From assembly GCA_021502835.1 (NCBI GenBank), contig JAKFGP010000008.1:124001-188000 (forward strand): DNA of 64,000 nucleotides. The letters are read 5' to 3'. Under the pieces are notes generated by a model, which worked only from the letters and a program-made list of their open reading frames with translations, had not been told where the DNA came from and did not search any database. This document shows, one piece after another, positions 19,725-29,366 of this stretch. Within the stretch, counting starts at the first letter, position 1; each line of letters starts with the position of its first letter. Made by a program: the position numbers and the translations under genes. Source of the DNA: Streptomyces thinghirensis. GTDB taxonomy: Bacteria > Actinomycetota > Actinomycetia > Streptomycetales > Streptomycetaceae.

Positions 19725-20582
19725 CTACGCGTTCTTCAGTTCCTGCCGCTGCCGCCCCAGCCCCTCGACCTCCAGCTCGACCACGTCACCGGCCCGCAGA
19801 TACGGCTTCGGCTCGGGCTGCCCCATCGCCACCCCGCCGGCGTCCCGGTGTTGATGACGTCACCGGGGCGCAGCACCATGAACTGGCTGACGTACCGCAC
19901 GACCTCCCCCACCGGGAAGATCTGGTCCGCCGTCGTCCCGTCCTGCTTCAGCTCCCCGTTGACCCACAGCCGCAGCGACAGCCGCTGCGGGTCGGGTACC
20001 TCGTCGGCGGTCACCAGCCACGGGCCCAGCGGGTTGAACGTCTCGCAGTTCTTGCCCTTGTCCCAGGTCCCGCCCCGCTCGATCTGGAACTCCCGCTCGG
20101 ACACGTCGTGCGAGACGGTGTACCCGGCGACGCAGGCGAGCCCCTTCCTCGGCCGACTCCAGGTAGCGGGCCGTACGCCCGATCACGACCGCCAGCTCCA
20201 CCTCCCAGTCGGTCTTGACGGAGCCGCGCGGTACGAGCACGGTGTCGTCCGGCCCGACCACCGTGTCCGGCGCCTTGAAGAAGACGACGGGCTCGGCGGG
20301 CGGCTCGGCCCCGGTCTCGCGGGCGTGGTCGTGGTAGTTCAGCCCGATGCACACGATTTTGCCGATGTGCCCCACGGGCGGTCCGACGCGCAGCCCCGTG
20401 CCGTCCAGGGCGGGCAGCTCACCGGCCTCGGCGGCGGCCCGTATCCGGCCGAGCGCGGCGTCGTCGCCGAGCAGCGCTCCGTCGATGTCCGACACCACGC
20501 CCGACAGGTCTCGCAGGGTCCCGTCGGCGTCGAGCAGCGCGGGTCGCTCCGACCCCGCCGTACCGACTCGCAACAGCTTCAT
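19725..20582 (-). CDS. fumarylacetoacetate hydrolase family protein
   Basis: A 50-residue N-terminal lid precedes the FAH core: IGKIVCIGLNYHDHARE, PVVFFKAPDTVVGPDD, DWEVELAVVIGRTARYL (acidic metal ligands), VAGYTVSHDVSER, and QFMVLRPGDVINTGTPAG. Members hydrolyse or decarboxylate beta-diketo acids from catechol or sugar breakdown. GAGGAG lies before the ATG at 20580-20582. Indels near 19840 and 20150. The gene stands alone; function within a pathway is not evident. Confidence 0.9.
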
Positions 20583-20756
20583 GATCCCCAACTCCTCGGT
20601 CTCGGGCAGCCCGCCCGATGAGGTGCGACCTGGGTGCGGCAGTAACGCGACAACCATCGGAGGACTGGTCGATCCTCCAAGGTCGGGGTCCACTCCGCAA
20701 TACCCCGTTCACGTACTGGACCGTAGCCACGCGCCGCTGCAGCCCGCTCACCGGTG

Positions 20757-21521
20757 TCAGCGGTAGAGGGACGGCCCGCTCCACGGCACTCCACGTCGTA
20801 CTGGTGACGACGTACAGCGCGGCGGCCAGCGGCACCACCGCCACCGTGACGAGCGTGAAGAAGGACATGAACGGCATGACCTTGGTGATCGCGCCGAGCC
20901 CCGGCACCTGCTCCCCGTCACCACCACCGCGGCCGCCGCCACCACCGCTGGCACCGCCCCGCGGCCGACACCGGCCGGCAGCATCGGCTGCTCGGCCATC
21001 GTCCGCTTGGTGAGCCGGTAGCTGAAGACGGCGACCCCGGCGACGAACGCGAACAGCGCGACGTACACGAGCCCCGCGCCCCCGACCGGCCCGCCGTCAC
21101 CGAGCGCGTCCGCCCACCGCCCGCCGAGCGGGGCGGCGAGGAGCTGGTGCGAGAGCAGTTCGTTGGCCCGCCCGCCGATCGTGGAGCTGGAGAACAGGTG
21201 GTAGAGGAGGAAGAACGCCGGGATCTGGCACAGGCTGGGCAGGCACCCCGACAGCGGCGACACCTTCTCCTGGGCGTGCAGTTCGAGCACGGCCCGCTGG
21301 AGCTTCTCGGGGTTCTTGGCGTGCTTGCGGCGCAGTTCGGCGATCCTCGGCTGCAACCGGGTGCGCGCCTTCTGCCCGCGCGCGGCGGCCCGGGACAGGG
21401 GGTGGACGAGGAGCCGTACGAGGGCGGTGAACAGGACGATGGCGGCGGCCGCGGCGGACGCGCCGAACAGCGGCTGGAGCAGGTCGGCGAGGTGCTCGAC
21501 CAGGCTGGCGAAAACGGACAT
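20757..21521 (-). CDS. YidC/Oxa1 family membrane insertase, second copy
   Basis: The sequence shows the Oxa1 core: LFTALVRLLVHPLSRAAARGQ, basic loop ARTRLQPRIAELRRKHAKNPEKLQ, the signature SPLSGCLPSLCQIPAFFLLYHLF, and C-terminal helices ending MPFMSFFTLVTVAVVPLAAALYVVTSTTW. Unlike the housekeeping copy, it is not next to rnpA. It probably inserts a subset of membrane proteins. Its product lacks a long N-terminal domain, as usual in Gram-positives. Indels near 20775, 20910 and 20965. A DUF6412 gene lies 105 bp upstream on the same strand. Confidence 0.87.
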   Translation of the reverse strand: MSVFASLVEHLADLLQPLFGASAAAAAIVLFTALVRLLVHPLSRAAARGQKARTRLQPRIAELRRKHAKNPEKLQRAVLELHAQEKVSPLSGCLPSLCQIPAFFLLYHLFSSSTIGGRANELLSHQLLAAPLGGRWADALGDGGPVGGAGLVYVALFAFVAGVAVFSYRLTKRTMAEQPMLPAGVGRGAVPAVVAAAAVVVTGSRCRGSARSPRSCRSCPSSRSSRWRWCRWPPRCTSSPVRRGVPWSGPSLYR

Positions 21522-21626
21522 GGGTGGGTGAGCCCTCCGGGGGGTCTCGTCGTGCGTGCCGGGTGAAGGTGATGGCGGCATGACGACACGACCGGCGCGG
21601 GGCCAGGTACGGAAGTGGTACGTGCC

Positions 21627-21939
21627 CTACGCGGTGGTCGCCGGGAGGGCGTGCCCCGGGTGCTCGGGGCCGGCGGCGGCCGCGGGCGTCGGGATCGCGT
21701 TGCGGCAGGAAGGCCGTACGCAGGTCCCGGTCCCTGATGGCCGTACGCACCCGAGTGGGCGGCACGGCGGGCGCGCAGCGGGCGGCGATGACGGCGCAGA
21801 CGGCGAGCGCGGAACCGACCGCGGCGGTCGCGGCGAGCGCTACGGTGGCGGAAAGGCTGCCGACGTCGACGAGCGCGACGGGGAGGAGCACGAGAAGCAG
21901 TACGAGCACGGACCGCAGGGTGCGCACGAAACGCAGCAT
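21627..21939 (-). CDS. DUF6412 family small membrane protein
   Basis: About 104 residues: an N-terminal hydrophobic region (VLVLLLVLLPVALVDVGS, then ATVALAATAAVGSALAVCAVIA), then the conserved soluble tail RCAPAVPPTRVRTAIRDRDLRTAFLPQRDPDA. It ends GHALPATTA if one indel near 21670 is accepted. This family regularly sits beside the second YidC gene in Streptomyces, as here, so the two may work together. Function unknown. Confidence 0.7.
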
Positions 21940-22155
21940 GTGCAGGGAAATGTCCAGGGACGTGGGACGGCCCGGTCGCGGGTCATCGGCCACTCCCCCT
22001 CTCGTACACGCGTTTGCCCCAGTTATACAGGAGCCGCCCGCAGCCCGGTACGGCACACCGCCGGGTGAAGGACCACGCAATGCCCGCTCAGCGGCCCGTA
22101 CCTCCGCCCGGCGGGGAACTCACCTTCGTCACCTCTCGGCAGTACGGTGTCCACC

Positions 22156-23202
22156 ATGCGCCCCGACACGCCCGCCGAAAACGTCGACCACACCGCCGAA
22201 GCGGCACGCCTGGAGCGGACCGCCGGCCTCTACCCCGAGGACGCCGAGGCCCTGCTCCTGCGCGCCGCGGCCCACCTGGAACTGTCCGGCGACCGCCCCG
22301 CCGCGACCAAGCTCTACGACCGCCTCCTGTCGCCCTCCGACACCGGCCCCTCCGGTCTGGAGAACCCGTCCCTGGTCCGCGCCCTCAAGGCGTCGAACCT
22401 CTGGGAGTACGACCACGAGGCGGAGGCCAGGGCGATCATCGACGGCGTCCGCGCGGCGTCACCGCGCGACCCGGCCCCCTGGGTGATCGTCGCCGAGGCG
22501 CTGGAGGCGCACGACGAGCTGGAGGCGGCGCACGAGACCTTCACGGAGGGCGCCCGCCTGCTCCTGACGGACGTGGCGGAACCCCCGTACTCGACCCACC
22601 CCCTCCTCTACGGCCGCCACCGCGTCCGCCGGATGCTGGGCCTGTCCCACGACGACTGGGACGCCCTGGCCGACACCCTTCACACCATGCCGGTCTCCCT
22701 GGACGAGCTGCACGACCCGAAGCGCGTCTGGTCCCTCGGCTCGGACAACCCGGCGGACCTGGAGGCGGAGATCTCCCGCCTCCGCGCCGAACTGGGCGCC
22801 TACCGCGAGGCCCTGTCCCGCCCCTTCCCGGTGGCCATGCTCCACTGGCCGGCCGACGAACTGACGGAACTGCTCGACGCGTACCCGCCCCTCGCCGCCG
22901 AGTACCCCTCCTACGACGACCACCTGGCGACCATAGAGTCCGCGCTGCGCGAGCTGGCGTCGTCCGGCACCCCGAACCTGGGCGTGGTCCGGGGCACGGT
23001 CCCCTCCTACGAGGCCTTCGCGGCCTCGGAGGGCGCCTCCCCGGCCGACCCGGCCCTGCTCCCCCAGTACGCGACGACGCTGGCGGCCCGGGGCCGCGCG
23101 GTGGCGTGGCCTCCGCAGCGCGGAGCGGCGTGCTGGTGCGGCTCGGAACAGCCGTACGCGCAGTGCCACGGCCTCGGGGGTCCCGCCGCAACGGACCGAT
23201 GA
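22156..23202 (+). CDS. SEC-C metal-binding domain protein with TPR-like helices
   Basis: An intact 348-residue frame. The N-terminal half has tetratricopeptide-like helices (RTAGLYPEDAEALLLRAAAHLEL, EALEAHDELEAAHETFTEGARLLL). The C-terminus is a SEC-C zinc motif, CWCGSEQPYAQCHG, as found in SecA tails. The central helices include a coiled-coil-like LEAEISRLRAELGAYRE. The role is unknown; SEC-C modules often mediate protein or ribosome contacts. ATG at 22156 chosen; a GTG nine bases upstream is in frame. Confidence 0.85.
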   Translation: MRPDTPAENVDHTAEAARLERTAGLYPEDAEALLLRAAAHLELSGDRPAATKLYDRLLSPSDTGPSGLENPSLVRALKASNLWEYDHEAEARAIIDGVRAASPRDPAPWVIVAEALEAHDELEAAHETFTEGARLLLTDVAEPPYSTHPLLYGRHRVRRMLGLSHDDWDALADTLHTMPVSLDELHDPKRVWSLGSDNPADLEAEISRLRAELGAYREALSRPFPVAMLHWPADELTELLDAYPPLAAEYPSYDDHLATIESALRELASSGTPNLGVVRGTVPSYEAFAASEGASPADPALLPQYATTLAARGRAVAWPPQRGAACWCGSEQPYAQCHGLGGPAATDR

Positions 23203-23300
23203 GTTTCCGCCCCGCCGGGCGTCTACAGGTGCAAAGAGCCTTACGAACTCACGAAGAGCGCAGGGCGTCGAGCCAAGTCACCCCAAGGAGACAGGACGAC

Positions 23301-23809
23301 ATGACCACCGAACGGACAACCCCGGCGAACGGCTTCTCCTACACCCTGACCCGCACCCTGGACGCCCCCGCGGCGCGGGTCCTGGCAGGCCTGGACCACC
23401 CCCGACCAGTACGCCCAGTGGGCCCACGCCGCCCCCGGCTCCGTCGAACTGGACGTCCGCCCGGGCGGCGCCTGGAAGGCCACGATGGTCACCCCCGACG
23501 GCGCCGAGTTCCCCCTGACCGGCACCTACGTGGAGGTGGACGAGCCCACCCACCTGGTCCTCGGCATGGACGTCCCCGGCCGCCCCCACCCCCGAGACCA
23601 TGACCATGGAACTCACCGACCAGGGCCCCCGCAACACCGTGATCACCCTCCGCCAGACCTGCGACACGGCAGAGGCCCGCGACATGGCGGAACAGGGCAG
23701 CGGCATGCTGCTGGACGGGCTGGAGGGGTTCCTGGCCGGCGAGGGAGGAAGGACTGAGCCGGCTGGCCCGACCCGCAGTGAAGGCTTGGCTACCAAGGCA
23801 AGCGGTTGA
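23301..23809 (+). CDS. SRPBCC (AHSA1-like) ligand-binding protein
   Basis: MTTERTTPANGFSYTLTRTLDAPAARV begins an activator-of-Hsp90-like START fold, with VELDVRPGGAWKATMVTPDGAEFPLTGTYVEVDEPTHLVL and a C-terminal helix MAEQGSGMLLDGLEGFL. These proteins bind hydrophobic ligands; no ligand is known here. Indels near 23385 and 23590 and probably 23745, so the true stop may be at 23757 rather than 23809. Confidence 0.8.
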
Positions 23810-23935
23810 CGGATTCGTGGCGCCAAGCAATCGGCGCCTGAGCCCGCGCTAGAACACTCGGTACAACAGCGTCTGCTCCTGGCGAACGCCATCGTCCAGG
23901 TGCCGTTCCGTCAACTGACATGAAAGAATGCCCTC

Positions 23936-24175
23936 ATGGCCTTGATTCAGCATTTTCAGTCGGTCGCATCTGACACACAGAGAGTACATGGGCCGGTGAC
24001 CTGCGGGTACCGCACGTTCACGGTCGACGGGCGACGCATCCTGCAGCTTGACACCTACGGATCCGCTGATCGGGTCATCCCAGACAAGATCAGCCAAAGC
24101 ATCCAACTTGACATTGACTCAGCCCGGGAGCTGTTGAAGCTTATTGCAGATTCTTTTCCAGGCCTCCCCCGCTAG
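23936..24175 (+). CDS. conserved small protein of unknown function (79 aa) at the start of a low-GC island
   Basis: An intact 79-residue frame, MALIQHFQSVASDTQRVHG to LLKLIADSFPGLPR, predicted beta-rich then one C-terminal helix. Codon use and base composition are less GC-biased than in the neighbours, as for the next two genes. I recall similar short proteins in many actinobacterial genomes but no established function. It is separated from the DUF262 gene by 53 bp in the same direction and could belong to the same unit. Confidence 0.65.
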   Translation: MALIQHFQSVASDTQRVHGPVTCGYRTFTVDGRRILQLDTYGSADRVIPDKISQSIQLDIDSARELLKLIADSFPGLPR

Positions 24176-24228
24176 TCAGGCTCGAATCGCCTATTGACTT
24201 CAAGCCTATCGACTAGGCGTGATCGGAT

Positions 24229-25406
24229 ATGACTGTTACCTATCAGGCAAGGGATGCATATTCCAACGCACGCCAAACATCGAGACCACGCCGCCACTCG
24301 ACACTCATCAGCCTCGAATATCTAACTAGCAGCGAGGAAGCAATGGATCAGTCCAGCCCGGAGCACTACCCGGTTGCAGACTTCATTAAGTGGAACAACG
24401 AAAAAGAGCTCGTACTGAATCCCAGTTTCCAGCGGGGGCCAGTTTGGACGACAACCGCACGAACTTACCTGATCGACACGATTCTGCACGGATATCCCAT
24501 CCCTAAAGTCCTAATGCGCACCCATATCGACCGAACCTCGCATCGCATTTTTCGTGAAGTAGTCGATGGACAGCAACGACTACGAACAATCATAGATTTC
24601 GCCGCCGGAAAATTCAAGCTAGGGATCCGATCAAAGAGTTACCGTGGAGCCAACTACAGCAGCCTCCCCGGTGAACTTCAAGACAAATTCCTGGCGTACA
24701 AGATCACTGCTGAACAGTTGATCAACGCATCCGATTCGGACGTTCTCGAGGTGTTCGCTCGGATCAACAGCTACGCGGTGCCCGTCAATGCCGCCGAACT
24801 ACGAAATGCAAAGTATGACACGGAATTCAGCTGGTCTGTGCAAGAGCAATCTCGAAAGTGGACTGAACTGTGGGATCTTGGAATTCTGGGCAAGCGGGAT
24901 CAGGTTAGGATGATCGGATACTCGCTCATGGCGGAAATGTACGGCATCCTCCTTCAGGGCGTGACCGATGGCGGGGAAGACAAGATCAATCGCCTATACG
25001 AGCGAAAAAGTCCACGTTCCCCGAGCAAGAAGCGATTGAGGAGCGCGTCGACCACATCCTTGAGGTGATGTTCGATCGCATCGTGCCAAGCCTCGCTAAT
25101 GAGCCGGTAGTTAAGCGGCCACAAGCACTGATGATATTCGCTGCTCTGGCGCATGCAGAGTTTGGCATTCCTGACGGTGACATCAGCGATATGCCAGAAT
25201 CATCCATTGGACTGAACGGTACCGTCGAACGCTTCACGACGAACCTGACCTATCTGAACGAAGTTCTGAAAGCCGAAGAACCGCCTCGTGAACTGGAACG
25301 TTTCTACACTGCTTCGAAGTCGTCAACGCAAAGGATCGCCAGTCGGCGTGAGCGCCCCAAGGTCTTCTATGAGGCGCTACTCAATGACAGCGTGACGAGG
25401 AATTAG
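24229..25406 (+). CDS. DUF262 domain protein (GmrSD/ParB-like nuclease superfamily)
   Basis: About 392 residues. The DUF262 core is clear: VADFIKWNNEKELVLNPSFQRGPVW, TYLIDTILHGYPIPKVLMR, and the hallmark EVVDGQQRLRTIIDF (DGQQR), then VLEVFARINSYAVPVNAAELRNA. No C-terminal DUF1524 (HNH) domain is present, so it is a stand-alone DUF262. One indel near 25010 splits the frame. The start may be the ATG at 24229 or the one at 24343 preceded by GAGGAAG. Its TAG overlaps the GTG of the next gene by one base. Base composition is low: 25 G/C in 60 bases at 24541-24600. DUF262 proteins are frequent in restriction and other defence systems (family knowledge). Confidence 0.85.
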
Positions 25407-26066
25407 TGCTGAGCCTTTCAGTCCCCTACGTCGAATTCAAGGTTGAGTGCGAAGAGATCTTGTCTTCCTTCTCCGCTCCTACACGCGGCGATCGACACCA
25501 CTTCGGCATTGATTCTCATCGAATCACACGCGAGGGCGCTGTAATCGCGCTACACGACGCATGGAACCGGTTCTGCAAGAATCTCGTGCTGCGCAGTTCT
25601 TATCATCGTTTCGAAACACGCTCCGGCCACATACTCCGCCCAACCATAGGGAGAAACCGGAGCGAGGCCCTACGTTTCCTAAGTGCGAATCTAACATCGA
25701 TAAGCTACAAGTCCTTCGGTGAACCCACCTGGTTCATACCAGCGGCAACAATAGACGCTGCCGCTGTGCTCGATTGCCAAATCGGTCGACGATCGCAGTT
25801 GCTATCGGCGTCTCCACTATCCACAGCACAGTATCTCCTACCGTCAGGTACAGGTCAACGTGTCACCGCCACAAGAAGTACAATCAGTGCGAAATTATAT
25901 TGCACACCGCGGGAAGAGTGCCGCAGCTAGAGTGGCACCGCTCATGGCGCAATATAATTCTCGCAATGTTCTCCAATTGTTGGATTCGCCAGTTTCGGGC
26001 GGAATCAGGCTTTTTGAGTCCTGGGTTTACGATATGCTAGAGATGGCAGATTTCGCCTCTCGGTAG
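25406..26066 (+). CDS. HEPN-like protein coupled to DUF262 gene (MAE_28990/MAE_18760-like)
   Basis: The frame starts VLSLSVPYVEFKVECEEILSSF, includes REGAVIALHDAWNRFCKNLVLRSS, and after two indels (about 25780 and 25850) continues SVRNYIAHRGKSAAARVA and ends WVYDMLEMADFASR. RNYIAH fits the R-polar-x3-H motif (Rx4H) of HEPN ribonucleases, and the C-terminal helix is typical of these four-helix proteins. The GTG start overlaps the DUF262 stop (TAGTG), so translation is coupled. I infer a two-gene system in which the HEPN protein may act as RNase effector or as partner of DUF262. The middle of the protein is the least certain part. Confidence 0.65.
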
Positions 26067-26447
26067 GGGTAGCGACAAACGCATCATGTGGCCCCTGGCA
26101 GTACCGTGCACCCTTCTGCTCCGATTGCACCGACAGGACCCAGGGACCACTAAAGGCGCAGGGTGCTTTCGAGCGTCTTGAGTCGACGCCCGCTCAGCAT
26201 TCTTTGCACCTGCGGAATCGAAGGGATCCTCCGGCCTTCGCTTCTGTTTGGGGACGAGCACCGAGTAGCGAGTCCGCCATGCGATCGCACGTCTAGGATG
26301 TCGATCACGTGCGCCGTGAAATACCATGTTAGCCTGAAGGACGTAAGGTAAAGCTCTGACTCACGGCTTCATATTGCGCCTTTTCTCGCGGGCTCGCTAC
26401 AGCTCTCCAGGTCTTGAATCGACCTCTCAGCGCGATATCCTGCCTCC
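26067..26447. other. 381-bp intergenic stretch without a supported gene
   Basis: This stretch follows the HEPN-like gene and precedes a HAD gene. Its composition is still lower in GC than the flanking chromosome. I see no frame with clear codon bias, no tRNA and no inverted repeat strong enough to call. It may be the downstream edge of the inserted island and may hold the promoter of the HAD gene. Confidence 0.5.
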
Positions 26448-27112
26448 ATGATTCGCGCAGTGATTTTCGATGTCGGTGAGTGTCTGGTGGACGAGACCCG
26501 GGAGTACGGGACGTGGGCGGACTGGATCGGAGTACCGCGCCACACCTTCCATGCCATGTTCGGCGCCGTGATCGCCCAGGCCGCGACTACCGCGAGACCT
26601 TCCAGGAGTTTCGGCCCCGGCTTCGATCTCTACGCAGAACGCGAGAAGAGAGCAGCCGCCGGTCAGCCCGGAGTCTTTCGGTGAAGATGAGCTGTATGGG
26701 GACGTCCGAGCGTCCCTTCGACGACTTCGGGCTGACGGACTGTGGCTCGGCATCGCAGGCAACCAGGACAGTGCGCGCAGGACGCATCCTCCGCGAGCTC
26801 TTCTCCGCGGACGTCGACCTGATCGGTACCTCCGACGACTGGGGCGCGAGTAAGCCCGACCCCGAGTTCTTCAAGCGCGTGGCCGAAGCGGTGCCCTTCG
26901 ATGTCGACGAGATTCTGTACGCCGGTGACCGCTGTGACAACGACATACGGCCGGCGCGCGAGGCGGGCATGCACGCCGCGCTCGTGCGTCGTGGGCCTTG
27001 GGCCACTATTCAGTGGGACAGCGACGAGGCCAGGAAACTGCCGACCTTCCGCATCGACAGCCTCTCCGAACTGACCGACGCGATCGCACGGTTCAACGAC
27101 TCAGCGCGCTGA
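26448..27112 (+). CDS. HAD family hydrolase
   Basis: Motif I is VIFDVGECLVDE, the cap begins RDYRETFQEF, motif II region LWLGIAGNQ, and the C-terminal motifs are SDDWGASKPDPEFFKRVAE and ILYAGDRCDNDIRPAREAGMHAALVRRGPW. This is the FMN phosphatase/haloacid dehalogenase-like branch; substrate unknown. Indels near 26580, 26670 and 26770. Its 3' end overlaps by 20 nt the end of the convergent XRE regulator gene. Confidence 0.85.
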
Positions 27113-28365
27113 CCGTCGTCGACCAGTCGTACAGACGGTCGTCCAGGTCGCGGACGCAGCGCTCGTGCTGGTGAGGGGTGAGGGCGCGACGGACCTCGCG
27201 CACCCGGTCCATGCCGGTCGCGTACCAAGTGAGCGCCAGCTGATCGAGGGCCTGTCTCGCGTACGCGCAAGCTCCCTCGGCGTTGCCGGAAGCGGCCTCG
27301 ACAGCGGCCAGATCGCCGTACACGACGGTGCGTTGTTTCTCCTCGCCGGTCGTCATGGCTTCGAGGGCCTCCAACAGTGTTTCGCGAGCCTGCGGAAGAT
27401 GACCCGCGAGCAGTTGGGTATTGCCCTTGAAGGCCGAGAGCCTGGCCGAGGAGAACCAGTCCATCCACTCAGGTGACCGGTGCTCGCTGCCGCCCCCCAG
27501 GACGTCTTCTGCGTGGCCGATCAGGTGCAGAGCGGTGCGAGTGTCACCACATCTCGTTTCGCACTCGGCCTCGACCGCGTCCAGCCAGGCCAGGAACTCG
27601 GCCGACGCGGGAGCGCGGCGTGCGTATGTGCGTGCGGCGATCATGCGCTCGAGAGCCGCGTCACGGTCTCCGGCCCAACCGGGAATGAAGGCCATGTGCG
27701 CGGTGATCGCCGAACCAAGCAGCGGAGCGTCGGCTTCGCCCGCCGATTGCAGGGCCAATAGAAGTGCCTCGTGTGCGAAGCCGGCTCGCGCAGATCGAAG
27801 AACTCGATCCGCCCTGCCAGGAGGTACGTCTCCGCCAGCGCTGCCGCGATCACTCGGCGTGTGGGTTCCGCGGCCTCCGGGAGCAAGGCGCAGCCCAGCG
27901 TTGCATGGGCCATGACGGCAGGATGAAGTTTGGCCGGAGCGACCGACCAATAGGAGCCGCCGGTGGGACTTGGTGACTGCCTCGAAGTCAGTCCCGACGG
28001 TGACCGGTTGAGGAGCCGCGACGGCTCGACCAGGCGTCACTGCGAGCCCCATGGCGGCCGCTCCCCCGTGACGAGTGTGCGACGCACCGGGGCGGTTTTC
28101 GGTCCGTCGGAACCCCACGGCGGAGCGAACCCGAGCGCCTCCATGCTCTGACCCAGCAGGTGCGTGAGTACACGCTGGCAATCCGGCTGCGGCCACGGAG
28201 GGTTGTCCGACTCCCAACGACGAACCTGTCGCGCCCCGATGGACAGGCCGCGAGGCCCATGCCTTCGGCGTGTTCCGTGAGGGCGTCGGCCAGGTCTTGC
28301 TGCGAGTTGAACCCGGCTGCTACGCGCGCGGCTTTGAGTCGGACGTTGCCTGTCGGCCTGGACAC
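27093..28365 (-). CDS. XRE family regulator with TPR-like C-terminal domain, divergent from the tgm cluster
   Basis: A helix-turn-helix domain (RLKAARVAAGFNSQQDLADALTEHAE, IGARQVRRWESDNP, LTHLLGQSMEALGF) is followed by a large alpha-helical region of repeats (GDRDAALERMIAARTYARRAPASAEF, RTALHLIGHAEDVL, VYGDLAAVEAASGNAEGACAYARQAL). Such Xre-TPR regulators often neighbour the ATP-grasp RiPP clusters of actinomycetes, as here. The GTG at 28365 has GGGAGG eight to nine bases upstream. Indels near 27775, 27935, 28035 and 28250. Confidence 0.8.
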
Positions 28366-28554
28366 GGTCACCTCCCGATGACGGCTGCTGAGTCGAGCCT
28401 CCCACAGTAGGTCCGGTACGCGACCCGTCATCCCCCTAGGTGGCCATTGACGTCCTATCCGAGCCCTTTAGGGGCCCATGAAAGTCCTCGGGAGGACCTT
28501 TCTGGAGGAAGCTGATCGACACACCCCATCGCGATCGATCGCAGGAGGCAGACT

Positions 28555-29086
28555 GTGTTCACACAGGAGGCTCTCGACAGAGCCATCTCCGAGTGGCTCG
28601 CCCGCAGTGCCCCGAGTCCGGAGCGGGCTCGGCGGGAATGGACCGACCAGGGCGTCGCGCTGCTGCCGCTCGGTGAGCGGTTCGCGGCTGTGCGCATGAC
28701 CGCACGTGTCGTTCACGCCGCTGTTGAGTCCGAGGACAGGGACCGAGTCGCAGTCGCACTTGGCGAGTTGCTCGGAGGGTCGATCATCCACGACCGTCGA
28801 GTGGCGGGCGGTACGTACTACGCGCTGATCCAAGGGCATACCGCTTCAGTGTGGGCGTACGACGACATCGTGACCTGCCTCGGCAGCGGCACCTACCTGG
28901 GAGTTCCCCGAATCGACCGGCAACAGCCCCCCCTGGCACGTACTGGGTCGTCCCGCCACGGTACGAAGGTGATCTGTGCGCCCCGCGAGCGATCACCACG
29001 CTGGTGCGAGACGGGCGAGCACGACTGGCACAGCAAGTCGGACAGACCCGGGTTCTCGCGTCCCTTTGGCCGACGAAACGGAGTGA
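28555..29086 (+). CDS. uncharacterised protein upstream of the tgm precursor gene
   Basis: A GTG start with AGGAGG seven bases upstream opens MFTQEALDRAISEWLARSAPSPERARREW. The protein of about 176 residues has a helical N-terminus and a C-terminal part with TYWVVPPRYEGDL and ITTLVRDGRARLAQQVGQ. The stop TGA at 29084-29086 requires indels near 28925 and 29055. I recognise no family. It ends 4 bp before the RiPP precursor and so is probably in the same operon. Confidence 0.65.
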
Positions 29087-29090
29087 GCGG

Positions 29091-29363
29091 ATGGTCACCG
29101 CGACGACACAGGCCCCTTGGGCACTCAGGTTGGTCACCAACCGCTCGCCACAACCCCCCACTCCTTACGCGAACGTCGCCCTCGACGCCACCACCCAGGC
29201 CGCCCTCTACACCGACGCCTCCGGGCGCGTGGTCGAGATGGGCAGACACGGGACGTCGAGGACGAGTAGTACGGCGTCCGTGTCCGGTGGCGGGGACGGG
29301 GACGGGCAGCAGCCTCAGCCCCAGTCGCAGGACGACACGACGACCGACTACGAGTCGGACTGA
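29091..29363 (+). CDS. tgmA: TgmA-type ATP-grasp-modified RiPP precursor peptide
   Basis: An intact 90-residue frame. The leader contains APWALRLVTNR, then PYANVALDATTQAALYTDASGRVVEMGRHGTS, the conserved stretch of putative ATP-grasp-modified RiPP precursors (TIGR04186 type). The C-terminal 30 residues are rich in Gly, Gln, Pro and Ser and end in DDTTTDYESD, with Thr next to Asp/Glu, as expected for side-chain ester or amide linkages made by an ATP-grasp ligase. GGAG precedes the ATG. The ligase gene starts three bases after its stop. Confidence 0.88.
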   Translation: MVTATTQAPWALRLVTNRSPQPPTPYANVALDATTQAALYTDASGRVVEMGRHGTSRTSSTASVSGGGDGDGQQPQPQSQDDTTTDYESD

Positions 29364-29366
29364 CTG

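Noticed and set aside
26037..26327. Minus-strand open frame of 96 codons downstream of the HEPN-like gene
   Set aside because: No ribosome site, poor codon bias and no recognisable motif; overlaps the end of the HEPN gene.
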